A model generated the notes under the pieces. That model was not told where the DNA came from and searched no databases. It worked only from the letters and a program-made list of their open reading frames with translations. A program made the translations under genes and the position numbers. A stretch of DNA of 43,795 nucleotides. Source: an uncultured Prevotella sp. (GTDB taxonomy: Bacteria > Bacteroidota > Bacteroidia > Bacteroidales > Bacteroidaceae). Numbering within the stretch: position 1 is the first letter of the stretch; every line of letters starts with the position of its first letter. This document shows positions 26,761 to 35,416 of this stretch, piece by piece. The stretch covers positions 1 to 43,795 of the forward strand of contig CAJOIW010000015.1 in NCBI GenBank assembly GCA_905234845.1, in the 5' to 3' direction.

Positions 26761-27843
26761 TTATGAAAGTAAAGTTTTCACAAAGCGGTCGAAGATAAAT
26801 TCGGTGTCTACCGGTCCGCTGCAAGCCTCTGGATGAAACTGCGAGGAAAACCAAGGACTGGTCTTATGCCGGATACCCTCGTTGGAGCCGTCGTTCATAT
26901 TCACAAAGAACTCTTCCCAGTCTGACGGCAAAGTGCTCGCATCCACGGCATAACCATGATTCTGACTGGTGATGTAACAATGGTTCGTGCCCAGTTCACG
27001 AACGGGCTGATTATGGGAGCGGTGGCCGTATTTCAATTTATAGATACGCGCACCCGCAGCCTTGGCCAACAACTGGTTGCCCATGCAAATGCCACAAATG
27101 GGACTGTGCGGATGATGAGCCATATACCGCCGAAGCACTTCAACAGCCTCCCCACACATGTCAGGGTCACCTGGACCATTGGCAAGGAAGACACCATCTA
27201 TTTCCATGTGCGTATAATCATAATTCCAGGGAACACGGATAACCTCAATATTCCTGTCTATCAAACATCTGATAATGTTTGCTTTCACACCACAATCTAC
27301 AAGCACAACTTTCCTTCTGCCTCCCTCGTTGTATCTGATAATCTCCTTGCACGAGACACGGTCAACGAAGTTCACTCCCTCATATTGAGCATCGGGGATA
27401 TTGTCGGGTTGATCGTCGAAAAGTATCTTTCCCATCATCACGCCATGCTCACGCAACACCATGGTCAGTCGGCGAGTATCAATACCCGTGATACCAGGCA
27501 CATGCTCACGCTTCAGCCAGTCGCCAAGACTCTCCTGAGCATTCCAATGACTATACTCCTTACTATAGTCGGCCACGATGATGGCTGAGGCATAGATATG
27601 GTTGCTTTCCATATAAACGGGCAGGCCGTTTGGCGCAAAAGAGAATGGCGGTACACCATAGTTGCCAACCAACGGATAAGTGAGCACCATGAGTTGACCG
27701 GCATACGACGGGTCAGTCAGCGACTCAGGATAGCCCGTCATGGCTGTGTTGAAGACGACTTCACCTGCGACGGGGACATCATAACCGAAACTCTGTCCAT
27801 GAAACTGGGTGCCGTCTTCTAATATCAATGTTACATCTTTCAT
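26761..27843 (-). CDS. carA: Carbamoyl-phosphate synthase small subunit
   Basis: A 360-residue subunit that hydrolyses glutamine and passes ammonia to CarB. The N-terminal CPSase domain (VTLILEDGTQFHGQSFG at 4-20) is followed by a class I glutamine amidotransferase with the cysteine nucleophile in ICGICMGNQLL near residues 248-258. The His/Glu pair lies in SQFHPEACSGP near 337-347. All catalytic residues are present. It lies 15 bases behind purF and 108 bases ahead of carB, so the four genes probably share a transcript. Confidence 0.98.
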   Translation of the reverse strand: MKDVTLILEDGTQFHGQSFGYDVPVAGEVVFNTAMTGYPESLTDPSYAGQLMVLTYPLVGNYGVPPFSFAPNGLPVYMESNHIYASAIIVADYSKEYSHWNAQESLGDWLKREHVPGITGIDTRRLTMVLREHGVMMGKILFDDQPDNIPDAQYEGVNFVDRVSCKEIIRYNEGGRRKVVLVDCGVKANIIRCLIDRNIEVIRVPWNYDYTHMEIDGVFLANGPGDPDMCGEAVEVLRRYMAHHPHSPICGICMGNQLLAKAAGARIYKLKYGHRSHNQPVRELGTNHCYITSQNHGYAVDASTLPSDWEEFFVNMNDGSNEGIRHKTSPWFSSQFHPEACSGPVDTEFIFDRFVKTLLS

Positions 27844-27858
27844 TATACGATTGTTTTG

Positions 27859-29736
27859 TCAGAATTTCTCTTCATACTGATAACATTCTTCCACATAGTT
27901 GATAAAAGCCTGATTGCATAGCTTTGTGCCACCAGGAGTAGGATAATGACCTGTGAAATACCAGTCTCCATGATGGTTAGGAATAGCTGTATGCAACCCA
28001 TCAATAGATTGAAATACCAACTCTATAGGAGTGACAACACCCTCTGGTCGAAGCATTTCAACAATCTTGTTGTTGATTTCCTCTACCGTGAAAGGCTCAT
28101 AGATGGCGCGTACACAATTTTGCATTTCAGCCTTCGGTTTCTTCATTTCTTCCTTGCACGCCTTGTATACGTTGTCAAGAAGCTCATGCATACCTCTTTC
28201 CTTAATCAGCGCTATGGCAGCACGGAAAGCACAAAACTCCTCTAGCCGGGCCATGTCGATGCCGTAGTAATCGGGGTAGCGAATCTGAGGAGCACTCGAC
28301 ACGATGACCAACTTCTTGGGACTCAGCCTATCGAGAATGCGAATAATACTCTCTTTAAGCGTGGTACCTCTCACTATGGAATCATCGATGACCACAAGAT
28401 TGTCTTCATCAGGATGTATACTTTCATAGGTAATATCGTAAACATGTGAGGCGAGGTCATTGCGCGAATTGCCCTCTGTGATGAATGTACGCAACTTAAT
28501 ATCTTTCCACGCCACCTTCTCCGAACGCACCTTTTCGCTCAAAATACTCTCAAGTTCATCATAAGTCGGTGTATGTTCAAATGTTTGTATCTTCTTGATT
28601 TTCTTGTCTATCACATATCGTTCAAAACCATGAAGCATCCCATAGAATGCCACCTCAGCAGTGTTAGGAATAAAAGAAAGAACTGTATGCTCCGTATCAT
28701 AGTCGACTGCTTTGAGGATTGAATCAACAAGCTGCTCACCGAGTTGCTTCCGTTCACGATAGATATCCCTATCAGAGCCCCGACTGAAATAGATACGCTC
28801 AAACGAACAAGCCGAGTCGGCCTTCTGCTCAACAATGCGTTCCACTGTAACCTCACCGCTCCGCTTTACAATCAATGCCTTACCTGGCGGTAATTCTTCC
28901 ACGTCTTCACATTGCAAATCAAATGTAGTTTGCAATACGGGCCGCTCGCTGGCCAGTGCCATAATCTCGTCGTCTTTGTAATAAAAAGCAGGACGAATGC
29001 CCCAAGGATCGCGCATAGAAAACATCTCTCCACTGCCAGTGATGCCGCAAACCACATAGCCACCATCGAAGCTGGTCATCGTGGTCTTCAACACATTACT
29101 CATCTTCACATGGTCTTCTATGTAGCGGGTAATATCAGTATTTTCAAGCTCAAGCGCCTTAGCAGCAATGAAATTACGCTCCACTTCACGATCAAGACGA
29201 TGCCCCATCAGCTCAAGCATAATATAAGAATCGCTGTACTGCCGTGGACATTGCCCCTGTCGGGTAAGAATTTCAAAAATCTCGTCAATGTTGGTCATAT
29301 TAAAATTTCCACAAAGACAAAGATTCTTAGCTTGCCAGTTATTGCGACGTAAGAAAGGATGAACATAAGACATACCACTTTTGCCTGTCGTTGAATAGCG
29401 CAGATGTCCCATGAAAAGCTGAGCCTCACCCCATCCACTTGCAGAAACTTCTTTCCCCGATGAAAAAGAAGAGCGAAGACATCTTCCGAAAATTTCCGTA
29501 ATGGCATCTTTACCCTCTGCACGCTCGCGAAACATATATTCTCGCCCAGGAGTATTGTCTATCTTCACACAGGCTATACCTGCTCCCTCCTGTCCCCGAT
29601 TATGTTGCTTTTCCATCATCAAGTACAGCTTATTGACAGCATACATTGCTGTGCCATACTTACGATGATAATAATCTAAAGGTTTTAGCAAGCGAATCAT
29701 CGCCACGCCACATTCGTGCTTCAACTGTTCCATCAT
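27859..29736 (-). CDS. purF: Amidophosphoribosyltransferase (PurF family)
   Basis: A 625-residue class II glutamine amidotransferase fused to a phosphoribosyltransferase domain, which would catalyse the first committed step of purine synthesis. The cysteine expected to become the N-terminal nucleophile after removal of a short propeptide is C9 (EQLKHECGVA). The PRPP-binding motif VVIDDSIVRGTT lies near 443-454. It is longer than the usual 470-510 residues, with extra sequence between domains. Bacteroidales have more than one PurF-like gene, so a paralogous role is possible. Its start overlaps the glmS stop by 4 bases. Confidence 0.88.
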   Translation of the reverse strand: MMEQLKHECGVAMIRLLKPLDYYHRKYGTAMYAVNKLYLMMEKQHNRGQEGAGIACVKIDNTPGREYMFRERAEGKDAITEIFGRCLRSSFSSGKEVSASGWGEAQLFMGHLRYSTTGKSGMSYVHPFLRRNNWQAKNLCLCGNFNMTNIDEIFEILTRQGQCPRQYSDSYIMLELMGHRLDREVERNFIAAKALELENTDITRYIEDHVKMSNVLKTTMTSFDGGYVVCGITGSGEMFSMRDPWGIRPAFYYKDDEIMALASERPVLQTTFDLQCEDVEELPPGKALIVKRSGEVTVERIVEQKADSACSFERIYFSRGSDRDIYRERKQLGEQLVDSILKAVDYDTEHTVLSFIPNTAEVAFYGMLHGFERYVIDKKIKKIQTFEHTPTYDELESILSEKVRSEKVAWKDIKLRTFITEGNSRNDLASHVYDITYESIHPDEDNLVVIDDSIVRGTTLKESIIRILDRLSPKKLVIVSSAPQIRYPDYYGIDMARLEEFCAFRAAIALIKERGMHELLDNVYKACKEEMKKPKAEMQNCVRAIYEPFTVEEINNKIVEMLRPEGVVTPIELVFQSIDGLHTAIPNHHGDWYFTGHYPTPGGTKLCNQAFINYVEECYQYEEKF

Positions 29737-31577
29737 TCTACAGTTACAGATTTGGCAAGGTTACGCGGTTGATCTACATTCTTTCTTTTACATACTGCGA
29801 CATGATAGGCTAATAACTGCAACGGAATAGTAGCTATGAGCGGCTCAAGACACTCAAGTGTATCAGGAAGCTCTATCACCTCGTCAGCAATGCGACTGAT
29901 AACATCGTCACCCTTACTGACAAGTGCAATAACTTTTCCCTGACGGGCTTTTATCTCTTGAATATTGGAGAGAACTTTCTCGTACATTGCGTTGTGGGTA
30001 GCAATGACTACGACAGGCATATCGGAGTCGATGAGAGCAATAGGCCCATGCTTCATCTCGGCAGCTGGATAACCTTCGGCATGGATATAACTAATCTCCT
30101 TCAGTTTCAATGCGCCTTCCAATGCAACAGGATAACTGAACCCACGCCCCAAATAAAGGAAATTATGGGCATAAGTAAATGTGCGGCTGAGATCTGCAAT
30201 ACGGTTGTTCAATTGCAAGATTTCCTGCATCTTTGAAGGAATCTCCCATAATTGTTTGACTATCTTTTTATATTTTGACTCTTCCAACGTCTGTTTCTCT
30301 TTACCCATCGCAAGGGCAAGCATCGTGAGAACGGTCACCTGTCCTGTAAAAGCCTTGGTAGAGGCTACACCAATCTCAGGACCAACGTGGATATAGCTTC
30401 CGGTATCGGTTGCCCGGGGAATACTTGAACCAATAGCATTGCAAATGCCGAAGATAAAAGCACCTTTCTGTTTTGCCAACTCAACGGCAGCCAACGTATC
30501 AGCAGTCTCACCACTTTGGCTGATAGCAATCACCACATCGTCAGATGTTACCACAGGATTACGGTAGCGGAACTCACTGGCATACTCTACCTCTACAGGA
30601 ATACGACAGAAACTTTCTATGAGCTGTTTACCAATAAGCCCTGCATGCCACGATGTACCACAAGCAACAATGATGATGCGCTTGGCATTTAACAATTGTT
30701 TTTTATAATCAATTACTGCGCTCAAGGTTACATTGTCAGCATCAGCATTAATACGCCCTCGCATGCAGTTTGTCAGACACTCCGGCTGTTCGAAAATCTC
30801 CTTTAGCATGAAATGCGGATAACCGCCCTTCTCTATTTGTCCGAGGTTCAAATCTACGGTTTGCACCTGAAGGTTCAGCTCACGATTGAGGATATTCACA
30901 ACTTTCAACTCCTCACCTAAGCGGATAACCGCGATATTGCCATCTTCAAGATAGACCACCTTGTCGGTATACTCTATTATGGGCGAGGCATCAGACCCCA
31001 AAAAGAACTCGCCATTGCCGATACCCACAACAAGCGGGCTTTGCTTACGCGCAGCAATGATTTGATTTGGATTATTCTTGTCGAGAATGGCGATAGCATA
31101 TGCGCCAATGACCTGATGCAGAGCAATTTGTACAGCAGAAAGCAGGTCAAAACTCTTTTTCGACATGATATATTCAACCAATTGCACCAGCACTTCTGTA
31201 TCAGTATCTGAACGGAAAGCGATGCCTTTTGCCATCAGGTTGCGCTTTATCTCTGCATAGTTCTCAATAATACCATTATGGATAATGGCCAGATTTTTCG
31301 ATTCTGAATAATGCGGATGTGCATTCCGCGAAGAGGGCTCACCATGTGTAGCCCAGCGAGTATGCGCTATTCCAATATGCCCAGTGATATCCTTTTCCGA
31401 GCAAAAACGTTCCAACTCGGCGACCTTACCTTTTTCCTTGTAAACGTTAAGTTGTCCTTCGTCATTGATAAGAGCCACACCCGCACTGTCATAGCCACGA
31501 TACTCCAATCGCTTCAGTCCTTTAACAAGAATGGGGTATGCATCTTTTTTCCCAATGTATCCTACTATTCCACACAT
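29733..31577 (-). CDS. glmS: Glutamine-fructose-6-phosphate aminotransferase
   Basis: A 614-residue enzyme producing glucosamine-6-phosphate, the entry point to peptidoglycan and amino-sugar synthesis. The nucleophile Cys2 opens the class II amidotransferase domain (MCGIVGYIGKKDAYPILVKG). Two SIS isomerase domains follow (the first near CGTSWHAGLIGKQLIE, the second near YLGRGFSYPVALEGALKLKE), and the protein ends in the canonical NLAKSVTVE. First gene of the glmS-purF-carA-carB run. I see nothing resembling a glmS ribozyme in the 81-base upstream gap. Confidence 0.98.
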   Translation of the reverse strand: MCGIVGYIGKKDAYPILVKGLKRLEYRGYDSAGVALINDEGQLNVYKEKGKVAELERFCSEKDITGHIGIAHTRWATHGEPSSRNAHPHYSESKNLAIIHNGIIENYAEIKRNLMAKGIAFRSDTDTEVLVQLVEYIMSKKSFDLLSAVQIALHQVIGAYAIAILDKNNPNQIIAARKQSPLVVGIGNGEFFLGSDASPIIEYTDKVVYLEDGNIAVIRLGEELKVVNILNRELNLQVQTVDLNLGQIEKGGYPHFMLKEIFEQPECLTNCMRGRINADADNVTLSAVIDYKKQLLNAKRIIIVACGTSWHAGLIGKQLIESFCRIPVEVEYASEFRYRNPVVTSDDVVIAISQSGETADTLAAVELAKQKGAFIFGICNAIGSSIPRATDTGSYIHVGPEIGVASTKAFTGQVTVLTMLALAMGKEKQTLEESKYKKIVKQLWEIPSKMQEILQLNNRIADLSRTFTYAHNFLYLGRGFSYPVALEGALKLKEISYIHAEGYPAAEMKHGPIALIDSDMPVVVIATHNAMYEKVLSNIQEIKARQGKVIALVSKGDDVISRIADEVIELPDTLECLEPLIATIPLQLLAYHVAVCKRKNVDQPRNLAKSVTVE

Positions 31578-31624
31578 AAAATCTTTTTACCTTATAATTT
31601 AAATAAATGAACTAATAAAAAATA

Positions 31625-31651
31625 AGCGCCGATGCTAAAGGCATTGGCGCT
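31625..31651 (-). terminator. Rho-independent terminator after the Wza-like gene
   Basis: Arms agcgccgatgc and gcattggcgct pair over 11 positions with one mismatch, around a 5-base loop, 7 bases after the Wza-like stop. On the minus strand the stem is followed by a run of six T residues. It insulates glmS. Confidence 0.85.
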
Positions 31652-31658
31652 CAATATG

Positions 31659-32462
31659 TTATTTCCTGACAATATTCACAATCAATGAAGCCAACGAAAC
31701 CAACGTACCCGTGAGGGTAAACCAAATGGTTGTGGACTGACTGATTTCTGATGTCTTAGCCTTCACCTTATTCGGCTCTACATATATCTGGTCGTTCTGC
31801 TGCAGATAATAGTAGGGCGAATTGATGATATTGGCATCGTTCAAATTCAATCGCACGTGGTGTTTCTGTCCTGTAGCATCTTCGCGCAGAAGAATGACAT
31901 TGTCTCGGCGGCCATAAATGGTTAAGTCGCCAGCCTGAGCAAGTGCTTCAAGAATATTCATTTTCTCTGTTGTTACGGGGAAAACGCCTGGATGAGCCAC
32001 CTCACCCAAAACGGTTACGCGATAACTGGCCATCTTCACTGTCACGATAGGATTTTCTGTAGCAGAGAGGTAGGGTTTGATTTTCTCAGCTAACAGGTCT
32101 TGTACCTCTTCCTTCGTCAACCCCTGAACACCAACCTTGCCTACGACTGGGAAATTGATATTTCCACTATTGTCAACAAGATAGGTCTGAAGTGTACCCT
32201 GACCTGTTGCCAGAGTATTGCTCGTAGCAGAAAATGTATTTGCTACTATCTGATTAAACGGACGCGCCGCATTCGGATCGAGCGTGCTCACTGTAATGGT
32301 AAGCAGGTCTTTGGGCATAATACGTGCATCGTAAAGACCTTTCGAGGCTGCCAAACTAATGGAGTCGATGTTCTGGAAATAAGGAACTTGCTTGTAAGTG
32401 TTACAGCTTGTAGAAAGCAGAAGCACAGCTACAGCGAACAATGAAAACAATGACTTCTTCAT
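31659..32462 (-). CDS. Polysaccharide export lipoprotein (Wza-like)
   Basis: A 267-residue outer-membrane-directed lipoprotein. The signal peptide ends in the lipobox LLSTSC (Cys20). The Poly_export domain follows (about 45-130), then one SLBB-like domain (VTVLGEVAHPGVFPVTTEKM). A C-terminal hydrophobic helix (TIWFTLTGTLVSLASLIVNI) replaces Wza's amphipathic barrel helix. This architecture is common among Bacteroidetes export proteins. It is isolated from the Wzc-like kinase by a nucleotide-metabolism operon, and has its own perfect promoter and terminator, so it is separately controlled. Confidence 0.9.
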   Translation of the reverse strand: MKKSLFSLFAVAVLLLSTSCNTYKQVPYFQNIDSISLAASKGLYDARIMPKDLLTITVSTLDPNAARPFNQIVANTFSATSNTLATGQGTLQTYLVDNSGNINFPVVGKVGVQGLTKEEVQDLLAEKIKPYLSATENPIVTVKMASYRVTVLGEVAHPGVFPVTTEKMNILEALAQAGDLTIYGRRDNVILLREDATGQKHHVRLNLNDANIINSPYYYLQQNDQIYVEPNKVKAKTSEISQSTTIWFTLTGTLVSLASLIVNIVRK

Positions 32463-32493
32463 ATTTTTAAAGACTATACGTTTAAAATTTTTG

Positions 32494-32525
32494 CAAATTT
32501 ACAACTTTTTCCCAACACCTGCAAA
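32494..32525 (-). promoter_or_regulatory. Promoter of the Wza-like gene, TTTG-N20-TAAATTTG
   Basis: Minus-strand TTTG (32522-32525) and TAAATTTG (32494-32501) are exactly 20 bases apart. The leader would be about 26 nt. Confidence 0.85.
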
Positions 32526-32544
32526 ATGTTTGCTGTTTTTTTCA

Positions 32545-32552
32545 TATCTTTG
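32545..32552 (+). promoter_or_regulatory. -7 promoter box (TATCTTTG) of the asparaginase gene
   Basis: A perfect TAnnTTTG about 78 bases before the start. The word atctttgcagaaaatt here (32546-32561) recurs directly before the start codon (32614-32629), so the promoter area looks duplicated; the second copy reads AATCTTTG and is one base off consensus. Confidence 0.6.
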
Positions 32553-32629
32553 CAGAAAATTTAGCTACGCTCGACATAGCTCAAGCAAGCTTGACTTTGT
32601 TCTCGCTGGCAAAATCTTTGCAGAAAATT

Positions 32630-33664
32630 ATGCAACGTACTGGTAAAATTCTACTCATATACACAGGCGGAACTATAGGCATGGGACCAGATGCGAAGAC
32701 GGGAGCTCTCGAGCCACTCGACTTCGATACACTCGTAACCAATATGCCCGAACTGAAACTCGTCGAGACAATCATCGACGTATATCAGTTCTCTCCCCCT
32801 ATTGATTCAAGCGACATGTCACCTGCCACATGGGCAGAGATAGCCAGCATCATCATTAGGCAATATGCCCAGTACGATGGTTTTGTAGTCCTCCACGGAA
32901 CCGACACCATGGCCTATACTGCTTCCGCTCTGTCCTTCATGCTTGAGAACCTCACCAAGCCCGTTATCCTTACAGGTAGTCAATTACCCATCTGTCAACT
33001 TCGCACCGACGGCAAGGAAAACCTTGTCACCAGCATAGAACTTGCTACCGCACACCATCCCGATGGAAGACCAAGAGTACCTGAGGTATGCATTTACTTC
33101 AGCGGCAGACTCCTACGTGGCAATCGTGCTACTAAGCAAAACGCGGACGGATTCAATGCCTTCGACACCTTCAATTATCCACACTTGTGTGAGGCCGGTG
33201 TGACATTCTCCTTTAACGACCATGATATCCTACAGCCTGACTATACCAGCCCTACCCGTCTGCATACTGAGATGGACACCAACGTGATGGTACTCTCACT
33301 CTATCCCGGCATCGACGACAACCTTGTCAGCCATGCTATAAGCGCACCACACCTAAGAGGTATAATCCTACGTAGCTACGGTAGCGGCAACGCACCCCAG
33401 AAACCCTCCATCCACCACCTGTTGCATAAAGCCACCGACTGCGGCATCAACATCGTCAATATAAGCCAGTGCGTCGCAGGAAGCGTAGAAATGCAACGCT
33501 ACGAGAGCGGACATCAACTGCAACAAGCGGGCATCATCAGCGGATATGACAGCACGGTAGAAGCTGCACTTACCAAGCTTATGCACCTGCAGGCTTGCTA
33601 TAGCGACCCGCAAACCATACGACAATACATGAACACTAATATTGCCGGAGAAATAAGCATCTAA
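32630..33664 (+). CDS. ansA: Type I (cytoplasmic) L-asparaginase
   Basis: A 344-residue enzyme hydrolysing asparagine to aspartate and ammonia. Both conserved threonine motifs are present: LIYTGGTIG near residues 8-16, and the lid/active-site run VLHGTDTMAYTASALSFML near 88-106. No signal peptide, so the cytoplasmic type. I prefer the ATG at 32630 to a TTG at 32591, because the duplicated promoter motif ends at 32629. Its product feeds the nitrogen and aspartate pools used by the neighbouring carbamoyl-phosphate and dapA pathways. Confidence 0.93.
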   Translation: MQRTGKILLIYTGGTIGMGPDAKTGALEPLDFDTLVTNMPELKLVETIIDVYQFSPPIDSSDMSPATWAEIASIIIRQYAQYDGFVVLHGTDTMAYTASALSFMLENLTKPVILTGSQLPICQLRTDGKENLVTSIELATAHHPDGRPRVPEVCIYFSGRLLRGNRATKQNADGFNAFDTFNYPHLCEAGVTFSFNDHDILQPDYTSPTRLHTEMDTNVMVLSLYPGIDDNLVSHAISAPHLRGIILRSYGSGNAPQKPSIHHLLHKATDCGINIVNISQCVAGSVEMQRYESGHQLQQAGIISGYDSTVEAALTKLMHLQACYSDPQTIRQYMNTNIAGEISI

Positions 33665-33700
33665 GATATCATTATTAATAACTATTAAAAACCAACAAAA

Positions 33701-34243
33701 ATGAAAGAACTGAAAGGAACAAAGACTGAGCGCAACCTGCAAGAAGCATTCGCTGGAGAGTCACAGGCACGCAACAAGTACACCTATTGGGCCAGCAAGG
33801 CCAAGAAAGATGGCTATCAGCAAATTGCTGCCATCTTCGAAGAAACCGCCGCCAACGAGAAAGAACATGCCAAGATGTGGTTCAAACTACTTGAAGGCGG
33901 AAGCATCAAATCGACACCAGAGAACCTCAAAGCTGCCGCTGATGGCGAAAACTTCGAATGGACCGACATGTATGAGCGCATGGCACAGGAAGCTGATGAA
34001 GAAGGCTTTACTGACATCGCACAGAAATTCCGTGCCGTAGCCGCCATCGAAAAAGCACACGAGGAGCGCTACCGTCGGTTACTGCAAAACATTGAGGACG
34101 AAATCGTCTTCTCACGCGACGGCGACCGCATCTGGCAATGCCGCAACTGCGGACACATCGTAGTAGGCCCCAAAGCACCAGAGGTATGCCCCGTATGCGA
34201 CCATCCGCAAGCCTACTTCGAACTCCGCGCCGAGAACTATTAA
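33701..34243 (+). CDS. rbr: Rubrerythrin
   Basis: A 180-residue non-heme iron peroxidase protecting anaerobes from hydrogen peroxide. The N-terminal four-helix ferritin-like domain has the di-iron ligand pattern ([35 protein letters not shown]). The C-terminal rubredoxin-like domain carries two CxxC knuckles (CRNCG near 143 and CPVCD near 160). Length and layout match classical rubrerythrin. Start 36 bases after asparaginase, possibly in the same transcript. It indicates an anaerobe that meets oxygen. Confidence 0.97.
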   Translation: MKELKGTKTERNLQEAFAGESQARNKYTYWASKAKKDGYQQIAAIFEETAANEKEHAKMWFKLLEGGSIKSTPENLKAAADGENFEWTDMYERMAQEADEEGFTDIAQKFRAVAAIEKAHEERYRRLLQNIEDEIVFSRDGDRIWQCRNCGHIVVGPKAPEVCPVCDHPQAYFELRAENY

Positions 34244-34337
34244 TAGCTGAAACGAAGGGGACCTACACATAAGATGCCCTCCACACACGCAGATGACTGA
34301 TAAGTTCTCAAAGAAATGAAACATGGGGTCTCACAAG

Positions 34338-34398
34338 AAATTCCCTAGAGAATTTCCTTCGAAAGACGGTCTTTCGCAGAAAATTTCCTAGGGAATTT
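34338..34398. terminator. Three-dyad convergent terminator (array locus C)
   Basis: Between convergent rbr and dapA. Three dyads in tandem: aaattccctagagaattt (34338-34355), cgaaagacggtctttcg (34360-34376, perfect around one base) and aaatttcctagggaattt (34381-34398). The first and third are near reverse complements of each other, so the whole 61 bp can fold as one hairpin. T runs follow. The central dyad shares the 19-mer cgaaagacggtctttcgca with array locus A. Spacing is looser (24 and 19) than in the 22-bp arrays. Confidence 0.75.
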
Positions 34399-34428
34399 TT
34401 CTCATTCTCTCATTGTCAGCTTTCAAAA

Positions 34429-35316
34429 CTATATGCGAAGTGACTGGAGAATATCGGCTATGCGCTGTGAGGTAGTAAGACGCGTGGGAACAAGTGGCAG
34501 GCGAAGTTCATTTTCGATAAAGCCCATGTGATGGAGCAGAGCCTTTACGCCCGCAGGGTTTCCATCAACAAAAAGGAGTGAATAAAGTTCGGTGAACCGG
34601 TGGTGAATCTTCCGAGCCGGCTCATATTCTCCATTAAACTCCAGCCGTATCATTCGCGACACTTCTTTGGGCAATGCATTCCCGATAACGGAAATGGCTC
34701 CTGCCGCTCCTGAAGCAACCATGGAGAATGTAAGAGCATCATCTCCAGAGAGAACATCGAAGCGGTCGGGTTTTAGTTTAATGATTTCATCCACCTGCTC
34801 CAAAGAGCCTGCAGCCTCTTTTACCGCAACGATATTTTCACAGTCGCTGGCAAGCCGTACGGTAGTGGCTGATTTCAAGTTGACACCCGTCCGCCCCGGC
34901 ACATTATATAGTACTACAGGCACTGGAGAGGCTTCAGCTATCGCATGAAAATGCTGATAGAGGCCTTCCTGAGAAGGTTTATTGTAATAAGGACAAACAC
35001 TGAGAATACCGTCAATCCCACTGAAGTCAGCTGTATGCAAGTCGTCGACAACTGCTTTAGTATTGTTTCCTCCAAGTCCAATAAGGATAGGTACCTTTCC
35101 ACTAGCCAGCTCTACAACGGTTTGTTTAATCATCCGTTTCTCTTCCATTGTGAGACAAGGGGTCTCGCTCGTGGTAGCATGGATACAGAGGAAGTCAGCT
35201 CCATTCTGCAACTGATAGTCAATGAGCCGTCTAAATGACGGATAGTCCACCTCACCGTTACTAGTGAATGGTGTGACGAGGGCAATGCCCAGTCCTTTGA
35301 AAATGTTTTGTGCCAT
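34429..35316 (-). CDS. dapA: 4-hydroxy-tetrahydrodipicolinate synthase
   Basis: A 295-residue enzyme condensing pyruvate and aspartate semialdehyde, the first step to diaminopimelate and lysine. The Schiff-base lysine is in AVKEAAGSLE near 161, the catalytic tyrosine in LYNVPGRTG near 133-135, and the substrate-binding CPYYNKPSQEG is near 107-117. I place the start at the ATG at 35316, not the TTG at 35328, because the -7 box covers 35326-35333. Transcription would begin about 4 bases before the start, giving a near-leaderless message. Confidence 0.97.
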   Translation of the reverse strand: MAQNIFKGLGIALVTPFTSNGEVDYPSFRRLIDYQLQNGADFLCIHATTSETPCLTMEEKRMIKQTVVELASGKVPILIGLGGNNTKAVVDDLHTADFSGIDGILSVCPYYNKPSQEGLYQHFHAIAEASPVPVVLYNVPGRTGVNLKSATTVRLASDCENIVAVKEAAGSLEQVDEIIKLKPDRFDVLSGDDALTFSMVASGAAGAISVIGNALPKEVSRMIRLEFNGEYEPARKIHHRFTELYSLLFVDGNPAGVKALLHHMGFIENELRLPLVPTRLTTSQRIADILQSLRI

Positions 35317-35325
35317 AACTGGGTG

Positions 35326-35357
35326 CAAAGTTACGGAAAAACGAGAGAAATGCCAAA
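35326..35357 (-). promoter_or_regulatory. Promoter of dapA, TTTG-N20-TAACTTTG
   Basis: Minus-strand TTTG (35354-35357) and TAACTTTG (35326-35333) exactly 20 bases apart. The -33 box abuts the truA terminator stem, so the promoter is tightly packed. Confidence 0.85.
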
Positions 35358-35390
35358 TTTATTTGAGCATTTCCGAGTGCTAAATAAATT
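35356..35390 (-). terminator. Terminator hairpin after truA
   Basis: aatttatttgagca (35356-35369) pairs with tgctaaataaatt (35378-35390) with a single bulge, around an 8-base loop, 26 bases beyond the truA stop. The flank is AT-rich. Confidence 0.6.
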
Positions 35391-35416
35391 GAAGTGACCC
35401 CAAGAAGTTGAAATGG

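Noticed and set aside
26956..27588. 210-residue plus-strand frame over carA
   Set aside because: Antisense shadow; the carA catalytic residues are intact on the other strand.
31578..31658. glmS ribozyme
   Set aside because: The gap is only 81 bases and holds the terminator of the Wza-like gene; no ribozyme core was seen. Such ribozymes are mainly known from Firmicutes.
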